Assembly (NCBI GenBank): GCA_964579305.1
Contig: CAZOGY010000023.1
Coordinates: forward strand, 1 to 32,943
Source of the DNA: JBCBWG01 sp964579305
GTDB lineage: Bacteria > Pseudomonadota > Alphaproteobacteria > Rhizobiales > Hyphomicrobiaceae
Direction of reading: 5' to 3'
DNA: 32,943 nucleotides
Part shown: positions 23,744 to 31,397 of the stretch, piece after piece
How positions within the stretch are numbered: the first letter of the stretch is position 1
How the letters are laid out: each line of letters opens with the position of its first letter
Translations under genes and position numbers: made by a program
The notes under the pieces: model-generated
Seen by the model: the letters and a program-made list of their open reading frames with translations, nothing else
Databases searched by the model: none
What the model was told of the DNA's origin: nothing

Positions 23744-24942
23744 TGGATCAAGAGGCGCCTCCGTTCACACCGCTTGCGCTGGCCATCGGCGGTCTGCTCG
23801 CCATGGCCGCGGCTGTCGGCATCGGGCGCTTCATCTACACGCCAATCCTGCCGCCCATGAACGCAGACCTTGGCTTGAGCCAGGGCGATGCTGGCATCAT
23901 CGCCGCTGCCAACTACGTCGGCTATCTCCTCGGTGCCCTGGCCGCCAGCCAACAATCATTACCAGGCAGCCCGCGGGCGTGGCTGCTTGCAAGCCTGATC
24001 GCAAGCGCCATAACGACCGCCGCGATGGCAGCCTTCGATGGCATGACGGCCTTCCTTGTCCTCCGCTTTGCCGGTGGCATCGCCAGCGCGCTCGTCTTGG
24101 TGTTTGCGTCCGCCCTCGTTCTGGAACGGCTGGCCAGCGTTGGCCGCAACGGCCTGAGCGCGGTGCATTTCGCCGGCGTGGGCACCGGCATCGCCACCTC
24201 AGCGGTGATTGCATGGGCCGTGCTTGAGGCCGGATTGGGCTGGCGCGGGATATGGCTGATCGGCGGCGGGATCGCACTCGCCGCGACAATCGCCGTTGCC
24301 ATATGCGTCCCGGGGGCACGCTCTCGCGGCGCGTCCAATGCAGATCACGTCCAACGGCCAGCCGTCGCCATGCATGTCCCGCCGGAAAGCCGCCCCGCGC
24401 TCAACCGCCTGACGCTTGCCTACGGCCTATTCGGATTTGGCTATATCATCACCGCAACTTTTATCGTCGCGATCGTCCGCGCCAACGCCGAAAGCGCCAG
24501 CATCGAGCCGATCGTCTGGCTTGCCGTTGGCCTTGCCGGCGCACCGTCGATCGTTGTGTGGAACGCCGTTGCCGCGCGTCTCGGTGTCCTCAAAGCCTTC
24601 GCGATCGCCTGCCTCGTTGAAGCTGTCGGCGTTGCCGCAAGCGTCCTGGCAACTTCGCCGGCCTGGCTGATCGCCGCGGCAATTCTTGTCGGCGGAACGT
24701 TCATGGGGATCACCGCGCTCGGGCTAATCGCAGCGCGCGGCATGGCAGGGCCCGCAGGTCGCCGCGCTGTAGGTCTGCTCACTGCCGCATTCGGGCTCGG
24801 CCAGATCATCGGGCCCCTGGTTGCCGGGTATGGCCATGAGTGGACCGGCAGTTTCCTGGCGCCATCACTGTTGGCCGTGGGGGCACTCATCTTGTCCGCC
24901 GCGCTCACCGTCACGTTGGAGCCGCCGCCTAGGCCGACGTGA
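23743..24942 (+). CDS. MFS transporter, YbfB/YjiJ-like
   Basis: 399 residues with about twelve membrane helices. The N-terminal half has GIGRFIYTPILPPMNADLGLSQGDAG, and the region around YVGYLLGALAA is typical of the YbfB/YjiJ group of major facilitator proteins. The C-terminal half contains AYGLFGFGYIITATFIVAIV and TAAFGLGQIIGPLVAGY. The direction and substrate of transport are unknown. The ATG overlaps the aminotransferase stop by one base, so the two should be made together, hinting at a role in moving an amino acid or oxo acid; this is inference from context only. A 78-base gap separates it from the acyl-CoA dehydrogenase gene. Confidence 0.9.
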   Translation: MDQEAPPFTPLALAIGGLLAMAAAVGIGRFIYTPILPPMNADLGLSQGDAGIIAAANYVGYLLGALAASQQSLPGSPRAWLLASLIASAITTAAMAAFDGMTAFLVLRFAGGIASALVLVFASALVLERLASVGRNGLSAVHFAGVGTGIATSAVIAWAVLEAGLGWRGIWLIGGGIALAATIAVAICVPGARSRGASNADHVQRPAVAMHVPPESRPALNRLTLAYGLFGFGYIITATFIVAIVRANAESASIEPIVWLAVGLAGAPSIVVWNAVAARLGVLKAFAIACLVEAVGVAASVLATSPAWLIAAAILVGGTFMGITALGLIAARGMAGPAGRRAVGLLTAAFGLGQIIGPLVAGYGHEWTGSFLAPSLLAVGALILSAALTVTLEPPPRPT

Positions 24943-25020
24943 CCGCTTCCCGCTTTCCGGCAACGCGCTTACAATCTGCAACTAAAGCCGCTGACAGACA
25001 CCGCGCCGGGGAGGCCGCCC

Positions 25021-26169
25021 ATGCATTTCGCCATGACCGAAGAACAATCCGCCATCCAGGACATGGCGCTTGCCTTCGCCAAGGAACGCCTCGCCCCTCA
25101 CGCCGAGCAATGGGACCAGGACAGCCACTTCCCCGTCGATGTGTTGCGCGAAACGGCCCCGCTTGGCATGTCCGCCATCTACGTCGACGACGCAAAAGGC
25201 GGCTCGGGCCTGTCACGCCTCGACGGCGCGCTCATATTCGAAGCGCTCGCCTATGGCTGCCCGACCATCTCCGCCTACCTGTCGATCCACAACATGGTCG
25301 CCTGGATGGTGTCGGAATTCGGCGACGACGCCCAACGCGCCGCCTGGATGGACAAGCTCATCTCGATGGACTGGCTGGCCAGCTATTGTCTGACGGAGCC
25401 ATCGTGCGGGTCCGATGCGGCGGCCTTGAAAACGCGCGCGGAAAAACGCGGCGACAATTATGTTCTGAACGGCACCAAACAATTTATCTCAGGTGCCGGC
25501 ACATCCGATTTCTATCTCGTCTTTGCCCGCACTGGCGACGAGGGCCCGCGCGGCATTTCCGCTTTCGCCGTGATGGCGGGCACACCTGGCCTGTCGTTTG
25601 GCGCCAACGAAAAGAAAATGGGCTGGAACGCTCAGCCGACCCGTCAGGTTATTTTCGAAAACGTGGAAATTCCGGCGGAAAACCGCCTTGGCCCGGAAGG
25701 TGACGGCTTCAAGTACGCCATGAAGGGCCTCGATGGCGGGCGCATTAATATCGCCGCGTGTTCAACCGGCGCAGCCTGGGCCGCCCTCGACAAAGCGCGC
25801 GACTACGCCTTTGAGCGCAAAGCATTCGGCAAGGAAATCGGCCGCTTCCAGGCCACCGAATTCAAGATCGCCGACATGGCCACCGAACTGGAGGCCGCGC
25901 AATTGATGCTCTACCGCGCCGCTGACGCGCTCGACCGCGCCGACCCGAAAGCCACCATTTATTCGGCCATGGCGAAACGTTACGCAACCGACCTGGGCTC
26001 CAAAATCGCCGACGACGCGTTGCAGATCCACGGCGGCTACGGCTATCTCAAAGACTACGGCATCGAAAAAATCGTCCGCGACTTGCGCGTGCACCAAATC
26101 CTCGAAGGCACCAACGAAATCATGCGCGTCGTCATCTCCCGCGGCGTCATGGGCGGAAATAGGGGTTAA
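25021..26169 (+). CDS. Acyl-CoA dehydrogenase, probable isobutyryl-CoA dehydrogenase
   Basis: 382 residues, a FAD-dependent acyl-CoA dehydrogenase. Shared ACAD motifs are YCLTEPSCGSDAAAL (flavin and substrate site), GGRINIAACSTGAA, QIHGGYGYLKDYG and the catalytic base E362 in QILEGTNEIMR. Several stretches, FPVDVLRETAPLG, SGLSRLDGALIFEALAYGCP, YLSIHNMVAWM and MGWNAQPTRQVIFE, closely follow the pattern I know from human ACAD8 (isobutyryl-CoA dehydrogenase). It should oxidise isobutyryl-CoA to methacrylyl-CoA in valine breakdown, passing electrons to ETF, whose genes are not in the window. GGGGAGG precedes the ATG. A 2-methylbutyryl-CoA or short-chain activity is the main alternative. Nearby mmsA and the 3-hydroxyisobutyryl-CoA hydrolase-like gene support the call. 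Confidence 0.92.
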   Translation: MHFAMTEEQSAIQDMALAFAKERLAPHAEQWDQDSHFPVDVLRETAPLGMSAIYVDDAKGGSGLSRLDGALIFEALAYGCPTISAYLSIHNMVAWMVSEFGDDAQRAAWMDKLISMDWLASYCLTEPSCGSDAAALKTRAEKRGDNYVLNGTKQFISGAGTSDFYLVFARTGDEGPRGISAFAVMAGTPGLSFGANEKKMGWNAQPTRQVIFENVEIPAENRLGPEGDGFKYAMKGLDGGRINIAACSTGAAWAALDKARDYAFERKAFGKEIGRFQATEFKIADMATELEAAQLMLYRAADALDRADPKATIYSAMAKRYATDLGSKIADDALQIHGGYGYLKDYGIEKIVRDLRVHQILEGTNEIMRVVISRGVMGGNRG

Positions 26170-26270
26170 GCCATTCCGGCAAGCCGATTTCTTCGTACAC
26201 CGATCATACCCCGGCTTGCTTGCCCGACCGCCTGAGCGCGGGTGACGACCGCGGAATGTAGAGCAGTAGG

Positions 26271-26720
26271 ATGGCCCACCACATTCAAGCGATCGTGGCG
26301 CGTGCGCCGGTTGACGAGGCGGTGGCGGATGACCTTGGCCTGTCGGTACTGAGGCAAGCCGGGTTTGTGGTCATTCCTCTGGATGCGGACCATGCGGATG
26401 CGGCAGCCGAGAAGCTCGGCGTGGCGCACGAAGCCTATTCCGACACCATGATTTTCGACCGCGCGATCACGCTGGAATTCGCGCGGCGCCTGGGTATCTC
26501 AGAGTTCGCGATCGTCGAAACAGAATACTTTGGCGGCGTCGGCGCGCAGTGGGCGACGGTGTATCGCGATGGCCAGCGTATGATGCCGCCAACCGAGGGC
26601 GGCATCAATCAAGCTTTGGAGATGATCGGCGTCGTCCCAGCCGACGGAAACGACGCCTTCGACACCATCGGCCTTGGTAAATACCGCAGCTTTGAACAGT
26701 TTTTCAGCGCAAACGCCTGA
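26271..26720 (+). CDS. Protein of unknown function, 149 residues, probably cytosolic
   Basis: 149 residues with no signal peptide or membrane helix. It looks like a compact alpha/beta protein: a first strand HIQAIVARAP, a helix VDEAVADDLGLSVL, a strand FVVIPLDADHAD, then FAIVETEYFGGVGAQWATVYRDG, and FDTIGLGKYRSFEQFF near the C-terminus. The YFGGVGAQWATVY segment is likely a structured core. No catalytic motif is recognisable and I do not know the family. The ribosome site is weak (AGTAGG directly before the ATG). It lies 101 bases after the acyl-CoA dehydrogenase gene on the same strand and is followed by a heptamer tandem repeat. Codon use looks like the neighbours, so it is probably a resident gene. 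Confidence 0.7.
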   Translation: MAHHIQAIVARAPVDEAVADDLGLSVLRQAGFVVIPLDADHADAAAEKLGVAHEAYSDTMIFDRAITLEFARRLGISEFAIVETEYFGGVGAQWATVYRDGQRMMPPTEGGINQALEMIGVVPADGNDAFDTIGLGKYRSFEQFFSANA

Positions 26721-26759
26721 GTGATCACGCGCGATAAAACCAGACGGCCACACGCAACA

Positions 26760-26836
26760 ATTCCCTACTCCCCACTCCCTATTCCCCACTCCCTACTCAC
26801 TATTCCCAATTCGCTACTCCCTACTCGCTACTCCCT
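26760..26836. repeat. Tandem heptamer repeat, 11 phased copies
   Basis: Eleven consecutive 7-base units with consensus A[CT]TC[CG]C[CT] fill 77 bases without a phase break (for example attccct at 26760, actcccc at 26767, actccct at 26774, attcgct at 26809, actcgct at 26823). The plus strand is almost pure pyrimidine apart from one A per unit; the minus strand reads as AGGGAGT/AGGGAAT-like units. It lies between two convergent genes, and its last unit overlaps the TAG stop (26835-26837) of the 2-hydroxyacid dehydrogenase gene. Similar GGGAAT-type intergenic repeats are known from other proteobacteria. Function unknown. Confidence 0.93.
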
Positions 26837-27839
26837 AACCCACACGCCCAAACAACACCTGCCTATTCACAACATGCACCGGCGTTGCGCCCAAAGACAC
26901 ATCGACAATTGAACGCAATGCCGTGCGCGCGATGTCCTCAAAACACTCGTCCGTCCAGCACAGCGCGTGCGCGGTGATGATCGTGTTGTCCATCTTGAGA
27001 AGCGGGCTGTCGTCGGCGATCGGCTCGACCTCGGTGACGTCGAGGCCAGCGCCAGCGATTTCGCCCGATTGCAAAGCCGCGATCAATGCCGCTTCGTCAT
27101 GCACCGGCCCGCGCGCGACGTTCACGTAATAGGCGGTTGGCTTCATCGCCTTGAAAGCAGCCGCATCCATCAAATGCCGTGTCTCATCCGTCAGGAGACA
27201 GCACGTAATCACGACATCGGATTGCGCCAGCAGCTCCGCCCGCTCGACCTTCTGCGCGCCGGCCGCCGCAATCGTATGGCTGCCAACGTAAGGATCGGCA
27301 GCCAGAATGCGTCCGAAGAACGGCTTGGCAAGCTTGATCAATTCCTGACCGATACTGCCCGCACCAATGATACCGAGCGTGCGCATGGAAAGGCCCATGC
27401 CCATGAAATCGGTCCGGTCATTCCAGCGATTCGCCCGCACGAGCCGGTCTTTTTCAAACAGTTTGCCAGTCAGCGCGAATATCAGCGTCAACGACGCCAC
27501 AGCCACCGGGCGTCGCACGGCCATCGGTGTATTGGTCACAATCACACCGGCTTTGGTGCAAGCTTCCAAATTGATGGTGTCAAAGCCAACGCCGTTACGC
27601 GCAATGATTTTACATCGCGGCTTTTCTGCGCCAAAACTGTTTTCGGTGACCAACGGCAACGCGATATGGATCGCATCATAATTGGCCAGATGCTCCGGCG
27701 TGATTTCCATGAGGGTATCGGGCAGCCATTCCCACGTCACATCCGGGTTGCGCGCCAACTCTTCAAAGGCAGCGTCTTCAAAACAGGGCTTGCCGTTACT
27801 CGCCATCAAGTCACGCGTCGCACCGATCTTGAATGTCAT
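26835..27839 (-). CDS. D-isomer-specific 2-hydroxyacid dehydrogenase (NAD(P)-dependent)
   Basis: 334 residues. It has the two-domain fold of 2-hydroxyacid dehydrogenases: the catalytic domain begins with IGATRDLM and includes IARNGVGFDTINLEAC; the Rossmann nucleotide loop is GAGSIG (159-164); and the catalytic triad is R243 (VNVARGP), E272 (DVTEVEP) and H291 (ITAHALCW). AADPYV after the Rossmann strand carries an acidic residue, which favours NAD over NADP. It reduces a 2-oxo acid to a D-2-hydroxy acid, or the reverse; the substrate is unknown. The ATG at 27839 is three bases from the stop of the HpcH/HpaI aldolase gene upstream, so both belong to one transcript and may act in sequence. The stop codon lies inside a heptamer tandem repeat. 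Confidence 0.92.
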   Translation of the reverse strand: MTFKIGATRDLMASNGKPCFEDAAFEELARNPDVTWEWLPDTLMEITPEHLANYDAIHIALPLVTENSFGAEKPRCKIIARNGVGFDTINLEACTKAGVIVTNTPMAVRRPVAVASLTLIFALTGKLFEKDRLVRANRWNDRTDFMGMGLSMRTLGIIGAGSIGQELIKLAKPFFGRILAADPYVGSHTIAAAGAQKVERAELLAQSDVVITCCLLTDETRHLMDAAAFKAMKPTAYYVNVARGPVHDEAALIAALQSGEIAGAGLDVTEVEPIADDSPLLKMDNTIITAHALCWTDECFEDIARTALRSIVDVSLGATPVHVVNRQVLFGRVG

Positions 27840-27842
27840 CGT

Positions 27843-28610
27843 TCAACCCTCCATCGCCGATAGCGTCCCGCGCACACCGGACATCAGCGCACCAATATCT
27901 GTGCCTGCCGCGATCATGTTAAAGCCGCGACGGCGATAGTCGGTCGCCCAGTCGCCATCGGTGGCCATGAAGCCGAGGCCCTTGCCGTGCTTGCGACCGG
28001 CGGCCACGACTTTTTCAATCGCAGCGAGATATTTGGGATGATCAAATTCACCGGGCACGCCCAGGAAGTTCGTCAGATCGAAATGCCCAACCCAGAGCAC
28101 GTCAATGCCGTCAACCTCGGCAATTTCATCGACCGCCTCAAGGCCACGTTCGGTTTCGATTTGTGCGATGACAAGGGTTTGCGCATGCGCTGCCTCCATC
28201 TTTTCCGACGGCGTGCCGGGCGCATAATCATCGTGGGCAAAGCCGAATGCAGCACCGCGACGACCGACCGGCGGATAATGTGTTGCCTCAGCAATCGCTT
28301 TTGCTTGCGCGGCGCTTTCCACCATTGGGATCATGACGCCCTTGGCGCCCGCATCCAATACCGCTGCCAAATCACGGTATTCACCGCGCACAACCCGCGC
28401 CATCGGCACAATATCCAGGCCACGGCAGTACCCGACCTGTGATTTGATTGTCTCAAGCCCGATAGCCGTATGCTCCATGTCATAAATCACGAATGCACAG
28501 CCTGCGTGTACGAGAATTTGCGGCACACCGGGCGAAAAGAACTCAAAGATCATGGCACCCGCAACGGGCTTTCCGGCCAGGACGCTGCGTCTTAATTCGG
28601 CTGGCGACAT
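27843..28610 (-). CDS. HpcH/HpaI-family aldolase (class II, pyruvate type)
   Basis: 255 residues, a TIM-barrel metal-dependent aldolase. Conserved residues can be read directly: H47 (YDMEHTAIG), R72 (MARVVRG), the metal ligands E152 (AQIETERGLEAV) and D178 (VGHFDLTNFLG), and the substrate loop PPVGRRGAAFG. Members cleave or form 4-hydroxy-2-oxo acids, usually releasing pyruvate and an aldehyde. The substrate here cannot be determined; hydroxyphenylacetate-pathway partners are absent, so a sugar-acid or general oxo-acid role is equally possible. It is the first gene of a two-gene unit with the 2-hydroxyacid dehydrogenase, three bases apart. GGGGAA lies about seven bases before the ATG. It is divergent from the enoyl-CoA hydratase-family gene across 221 bases. 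Confidence 0.92.
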   Translation of the reverse strand: MSPAELRRSVLAGKPVAGAMIFEFFSPGVPQILVHAGCAFVIYDMEHTAIGLETIKSQVGYCRGLDIVPMARVVRGEYRDLAAVLDAGAKGVMIPMVESAAQAKAIAEATHYPPVGRRGAAFGFAHDDYAPGTPSEKMEAAHAQTLVIAQIETERGLEAVDEIAEVDGIDVLWVGHFDLTNFLGVPGEFDHPKYLAAIEKVVAAGRKHGKGLGFMATDGDWATDYRRRGFNMIAAGTDIGALMSGVRGTLSAMEG

Positions 28611-28831
28611 GTGCGTTTCCCCATTTTATTGTTTATGGTTGCTGCCAACGTTGGCGACACGCCGATGATGCGGCCCGCCGCTGTGGCGTGCAAGCGCGCG
28701 ACACCACCCGCTGGCGGCCAGCGTGCGATGCGCCGATGGCCGATCCCCATCATCGCTAGTTGGCGCGCGGCAAAAGCGCGAATATGGCTATCACCAGTTC
28801 AGGCCCGCACAGCCATTAGGAGTTCGCACGC

Positions 28832-29932
28832 ATGTCCGATGCCCCGTCCGCTCACGCCTCATCGTCCAGCGCAGCACAGAATGCAGCCGATAACGACATC
28901 GACATCCGCGTTGAAGGGCGAGCCGGGCGCATCACGCTGAACCGGCCGCAGGCGCTCAATGCGCTGACCTACCCCCAGGTGCAGGCGATGACAGCCGCAC
29001 TGAACGCCTGGCGCACGGATCAGACCGTGCATCTGGTCTTGCTCGACGGGGCTGGCGATCGGGCGCTATGCGCCGGCGGTGACGTGCGCGCGCTTTATCA
29101 TGCCCGCGAGAGCGACCCAGGTCTGGCAGCGCGCTTTTGGGCTGACGAATACCGCCTGAACGCGATGATCGCGTCTTATCCCAAGCCCTATGTCGCAATC
29201 ATGGACGGCATTGTCATGGGCGGCGGGATCGGCCTGTCGGCGCACGGATCGCACCGCATCGTGACGGAGCGCTCACGCCTCGCCATGCCTGAGACGACCA
29301 TTGGCCTCATTCCCGATGTTGGCGGAACATGGCTCCTTGCCCGCGCGCCTGGCAAGCTCGGCGAATACCTCGCGCTGTCCTCCACCCAATTCGGCGCGAG
29401 CGATGGCATCTACGCCGGGTTTGCAGACACAAACGTGTCAACCGACATGCTGCCTGACCTTATAGCGGAACTGGTGGACCCAACGGGCGATCCCGTCGGC
29501 GCCACGATCGCAGAATACGCAGCCGCCCCACCGCCGGCCGAACACGCAGCCCGCCAGAGCGACATCGACCGGTTATTCGCCGCCGACACCGTTGAAGGGA
29601 TCATCGCGGACCTGGACGCAGACACAACAACGGATTGGGCGGCCGGTCTCGCCGACACGCTGCGCCACAAATCACCGCTTTCGCTCAAGCTGACATTGGA
29701 AGCCATCCGCCGAGCGCGAGACCTGCCGACCCTGGAAGCCGCTCTGATTGAAGAATATCGCCTGACAACCCGCCTCTTCGCACATGGCGAGTTCCTGGAG
29801 GGCGTACGGGCGCAATTGGTCGACAAGGACCGCGCGCCGAAATGGCCATCCGGCAGCCTTGCAGACGTCGGCCGGGCACAGGTCACCGACATGTTCGCAC
29901 CGTTACCCGACGGCGGCGATCTCAAGATCTGA
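28832..29932 (+). CDS. Enoyl-CoA hydratase/isomerase family, probable 3-hydroxyisobutyryl-CoA hydrolase
   Basis: 366 residues, longer than simple enoyl-CoA hydratases (about 260) and equal to 3-hydroxyisobutyryl-CoA hydrolases. The crotonase fold shows RITLNRPQALNALTY, the oxyanion site GAGDRALCAGGDVRAL, IMDGIVMGGGIGLSAHG, and MPETTIGLIPDVGGTWLLAR with the catalytic acidic residues. The hydrolase-specific C-terminal part includes SLKLTLEAI, EYRLTTRLFAHGEFLEGVRA and VDKDRAPKW. It would release 3-hydroxyisobutyrate from its CoA ester, two steps after the isobutyryl-CoA dehydrogenase. A 20-residue serine/alanine-rich leader precedes the domain. TAGGAG lies about ten bases before the ATG. A hydratase with relaxed function is the alternative but the C-terminal motif argues for the hydrolase. 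Confidence 0.9.
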   Translation: MSDAPSAHASSSSAAQNAADNDIDIRVEGRAGRITLNRPQALNALTYPQVQAMTAALNAWRTDQTVHLVLLDGAGDRALCAGGDVRALYHARESDPGLAARFWADEYRLNAMIASYPKPYVAIMDGIVMGGGIGLSAHGSHRIVTERSRLAMPETTIGLIPDVGGTWLLARAPGKLGEYLALSSTQFGASDGIYAGFADTNVSTDMLPDLIAELVDPTGDPVGATIAEYAAAPPPAEHAARQSDIDRLFAADTVEGIIADLDADTTTDWAAGLADTLRHKSPLSLKLTLEAIRRARDLPTLEAALIEEYRLTTRLFAHGEFLEGVRAQLVDKDRAPKWPSGSLADVGRAQVTDMFAPLPDGGDLKI

Positions 29933-30060
29933 CGCAAAGCGCCGCGCCGGGCGATCACTGCGGCCGTCCGCGGGTTGACATTTGCGCGTGTGCGCCGAAA
30001 GACGGTCGCCCAACAAAACCCTGGCCAACAGGGCCTGGCGCGCCCGCGTGCCTGACCACG

Positions 30061-30066
30061 GGAGGA
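30061..30066 (+). promoter_or_regulatory. Ribosome binding site fixing the CoA-transferase start
   Basis: GGAGGA stands five bases before the ATG at 30072. The open frame continues 30 codons upstream to 29982 but without a comparable site or family similarity. Confidence 0.75.
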
Positions 30067-30071
30067 TCGAA

Positions 30072-31298
30072 ATGCCGCCACGCCCTCGCAACGGCCCACT
30101 GAACGGAATGCGTGTTCTCGATCTCAGCCACGTCATGGCCGGTCCGGTCTGTGGTCTGATGCTCGCTGATATGGGCGCGGACGTCATCAAGATCGAAAAG
30201 ATCCCCGGCGGCGACGATACCCGCCGCATGCGTCCGCCGGAAATCAATGGCGAGCCCGGTTCATTCATGATGATGAACCGGAACAAGCGCGGCATTGCGT
30301 TGAACTTGAAATCCGACGAGGGCCGGTCCGTCCTTGAACGCCTGGTCGCAAGCGCCGATGCGTTGATTGAGAATTACCGCCATGACACCATGGAGCGCCT
30401 CGGCGTCGGCTACACGCATCTGCAGACAATCAATCCGGGTCTGATCTACTGCGAGATCTCAGGCTTTGGCCGCAGCGGCCCGTTCGCCCAGCAAGGCGGG
30501 TTTGATCTGGTGGCGCAAGGCATGTCTGGGCTCATGGCGATAACCGGCGAGGATCAAAGCCGCCCACCGGTGAAAGTCGGCGCGCCGGTGACGGACATCA
30601 CCGCCGGGATCCTTGGCGCAATGGGTGTTGCAGCAGCCTATGCCCATAAATTGAAGACAGGCGAAGGCCAACGCGTCGATACCTCGTTGTTCGAGGCCGG
30701 CATCACCCACACCTATTGGCAGTCGGCGATCTGTTTTGCCACGGGTGAAAGCCCTGGGCCGCTTGGGTCCGCGCATCCGATCTCTGCGCCTTACCAGGCA
30801 TTTCAAACGGCAGATGGCTGGCTCAATCTGGGTTGCTCAAGCCAACGCACTTGGCAAAAGTTTCTGGATGTCCTTGGCGACAGCGAACTGGCGCGTGACC
30901 CGCGCTTTGAGACCAACGCCGATCGGATGGCACATCTGCCCGAGTTGGTCGATCTTCTGGCTCCGCACTTTAAAAAGCGCACGACTGCTGAGTGGCTCAA
31001 CGCGCTTGACGCGGGCGGCGTCCCAGCCGGCCCGGTCCTGTCGATCGCTGACATGCACCGGCATCCTCAGACCATCGCCCGTGACATGGTGCCAACGCTT
31101 GCCCACCCGACTGCGGGCCCGGTCCAGACGATCGGCCTGCCCGTCAAGTTCTCACGCACACCGGGCGAAGTGGCCGATCCCGCGCCACGCTTTGGCGAGC
31201 ATACGCGCATTGTCCTGCGCGAGTTCGATTTCAGCGACGCTGAGATCGACGCGCTGATCGACATTGGCGCTATCGCCGATCTGGAAACGGCAGCCTGA
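30072..31298 (+). CDS. CaiB/BaiF-family (class III) CoA transferase
   Basis: 408 residues. Class III CoA transferases move CoA between carboxylic acids through an aspartyl-CoA thioester; the catalytic aspartate is D175 (GAPVTDITAGILGA). Other family marks are GMRVLDLSHVMAGPVCGLMLADMGADVIKIE at the N-terminus (cited here in parts: VMAGPVCGLML and ADVIKIEK), NRNKRGIALNLKSDEG, and VLERLVASADALIENYRHD. The protein is cytosolic and usually an interlocked dimer. Donor and acceptor are unknown; candidates include succinyl-, acetyl- or mesaconyl-type pairs. It sits 139 bases after the 3-hydroxyisobutyryl-CoA hydrolase-like gene and 99 bases before malate synthase G on the same strand. Proximity to glcB suggests dicarboxylate or C2 metabolism. 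Confidence 0.92.
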   Translation: MPPRPRNGPLNGMRVLDLSHVMAGPVCGLMLADMGADVIKIEKIPGGDDTRRMRPPEINGEPGSFMMMNRNKRGIALNLKSDEGRSVLERLVASADALIENYRHDTMERLGVGYTHLQTINPGLIYCEISGFGRSGPFAQQGGFDLVAQGMSGLMAITGEDQSRPPVKVGAPVTDITAGILGAMGVAAAYAHKLKTGEGQRVDTSLFEAGITHTYWQSAICFATGESPGPLGSAHPISAPYQAFQTADGWLNLGCSSQRTWQKFLDVLGDSELARDPRFETNADRMAHLPELVDLLAPHFKKRTTAEWLNALDAGGVPAGPVLSIADMHRHPQTIARDMVPTLAHPTAGPVQTIGLPVKFSRTPGEVADPAPRFGEHTRIVLREFDFSDAEIDALIDIGAIADLETAA

Positions 31299-31397
31299 CG
31301 CCGGAGAGGCGACGATGCTGCAGTCTCAAACGGTGCGAACTCAAACGAGCCCGCGCCATCTGAACACAAACAAATGCACAATCGCGAAGGAAACCCA

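Noticed and set aside
26721..26912. A 63-codon frame translating as PYSPLPIPHSLL-type repeats
   Set aside because: The protein repeat is only the translation of the 7-base DNA repeat and continues antisense to the dehydrogenase gene.
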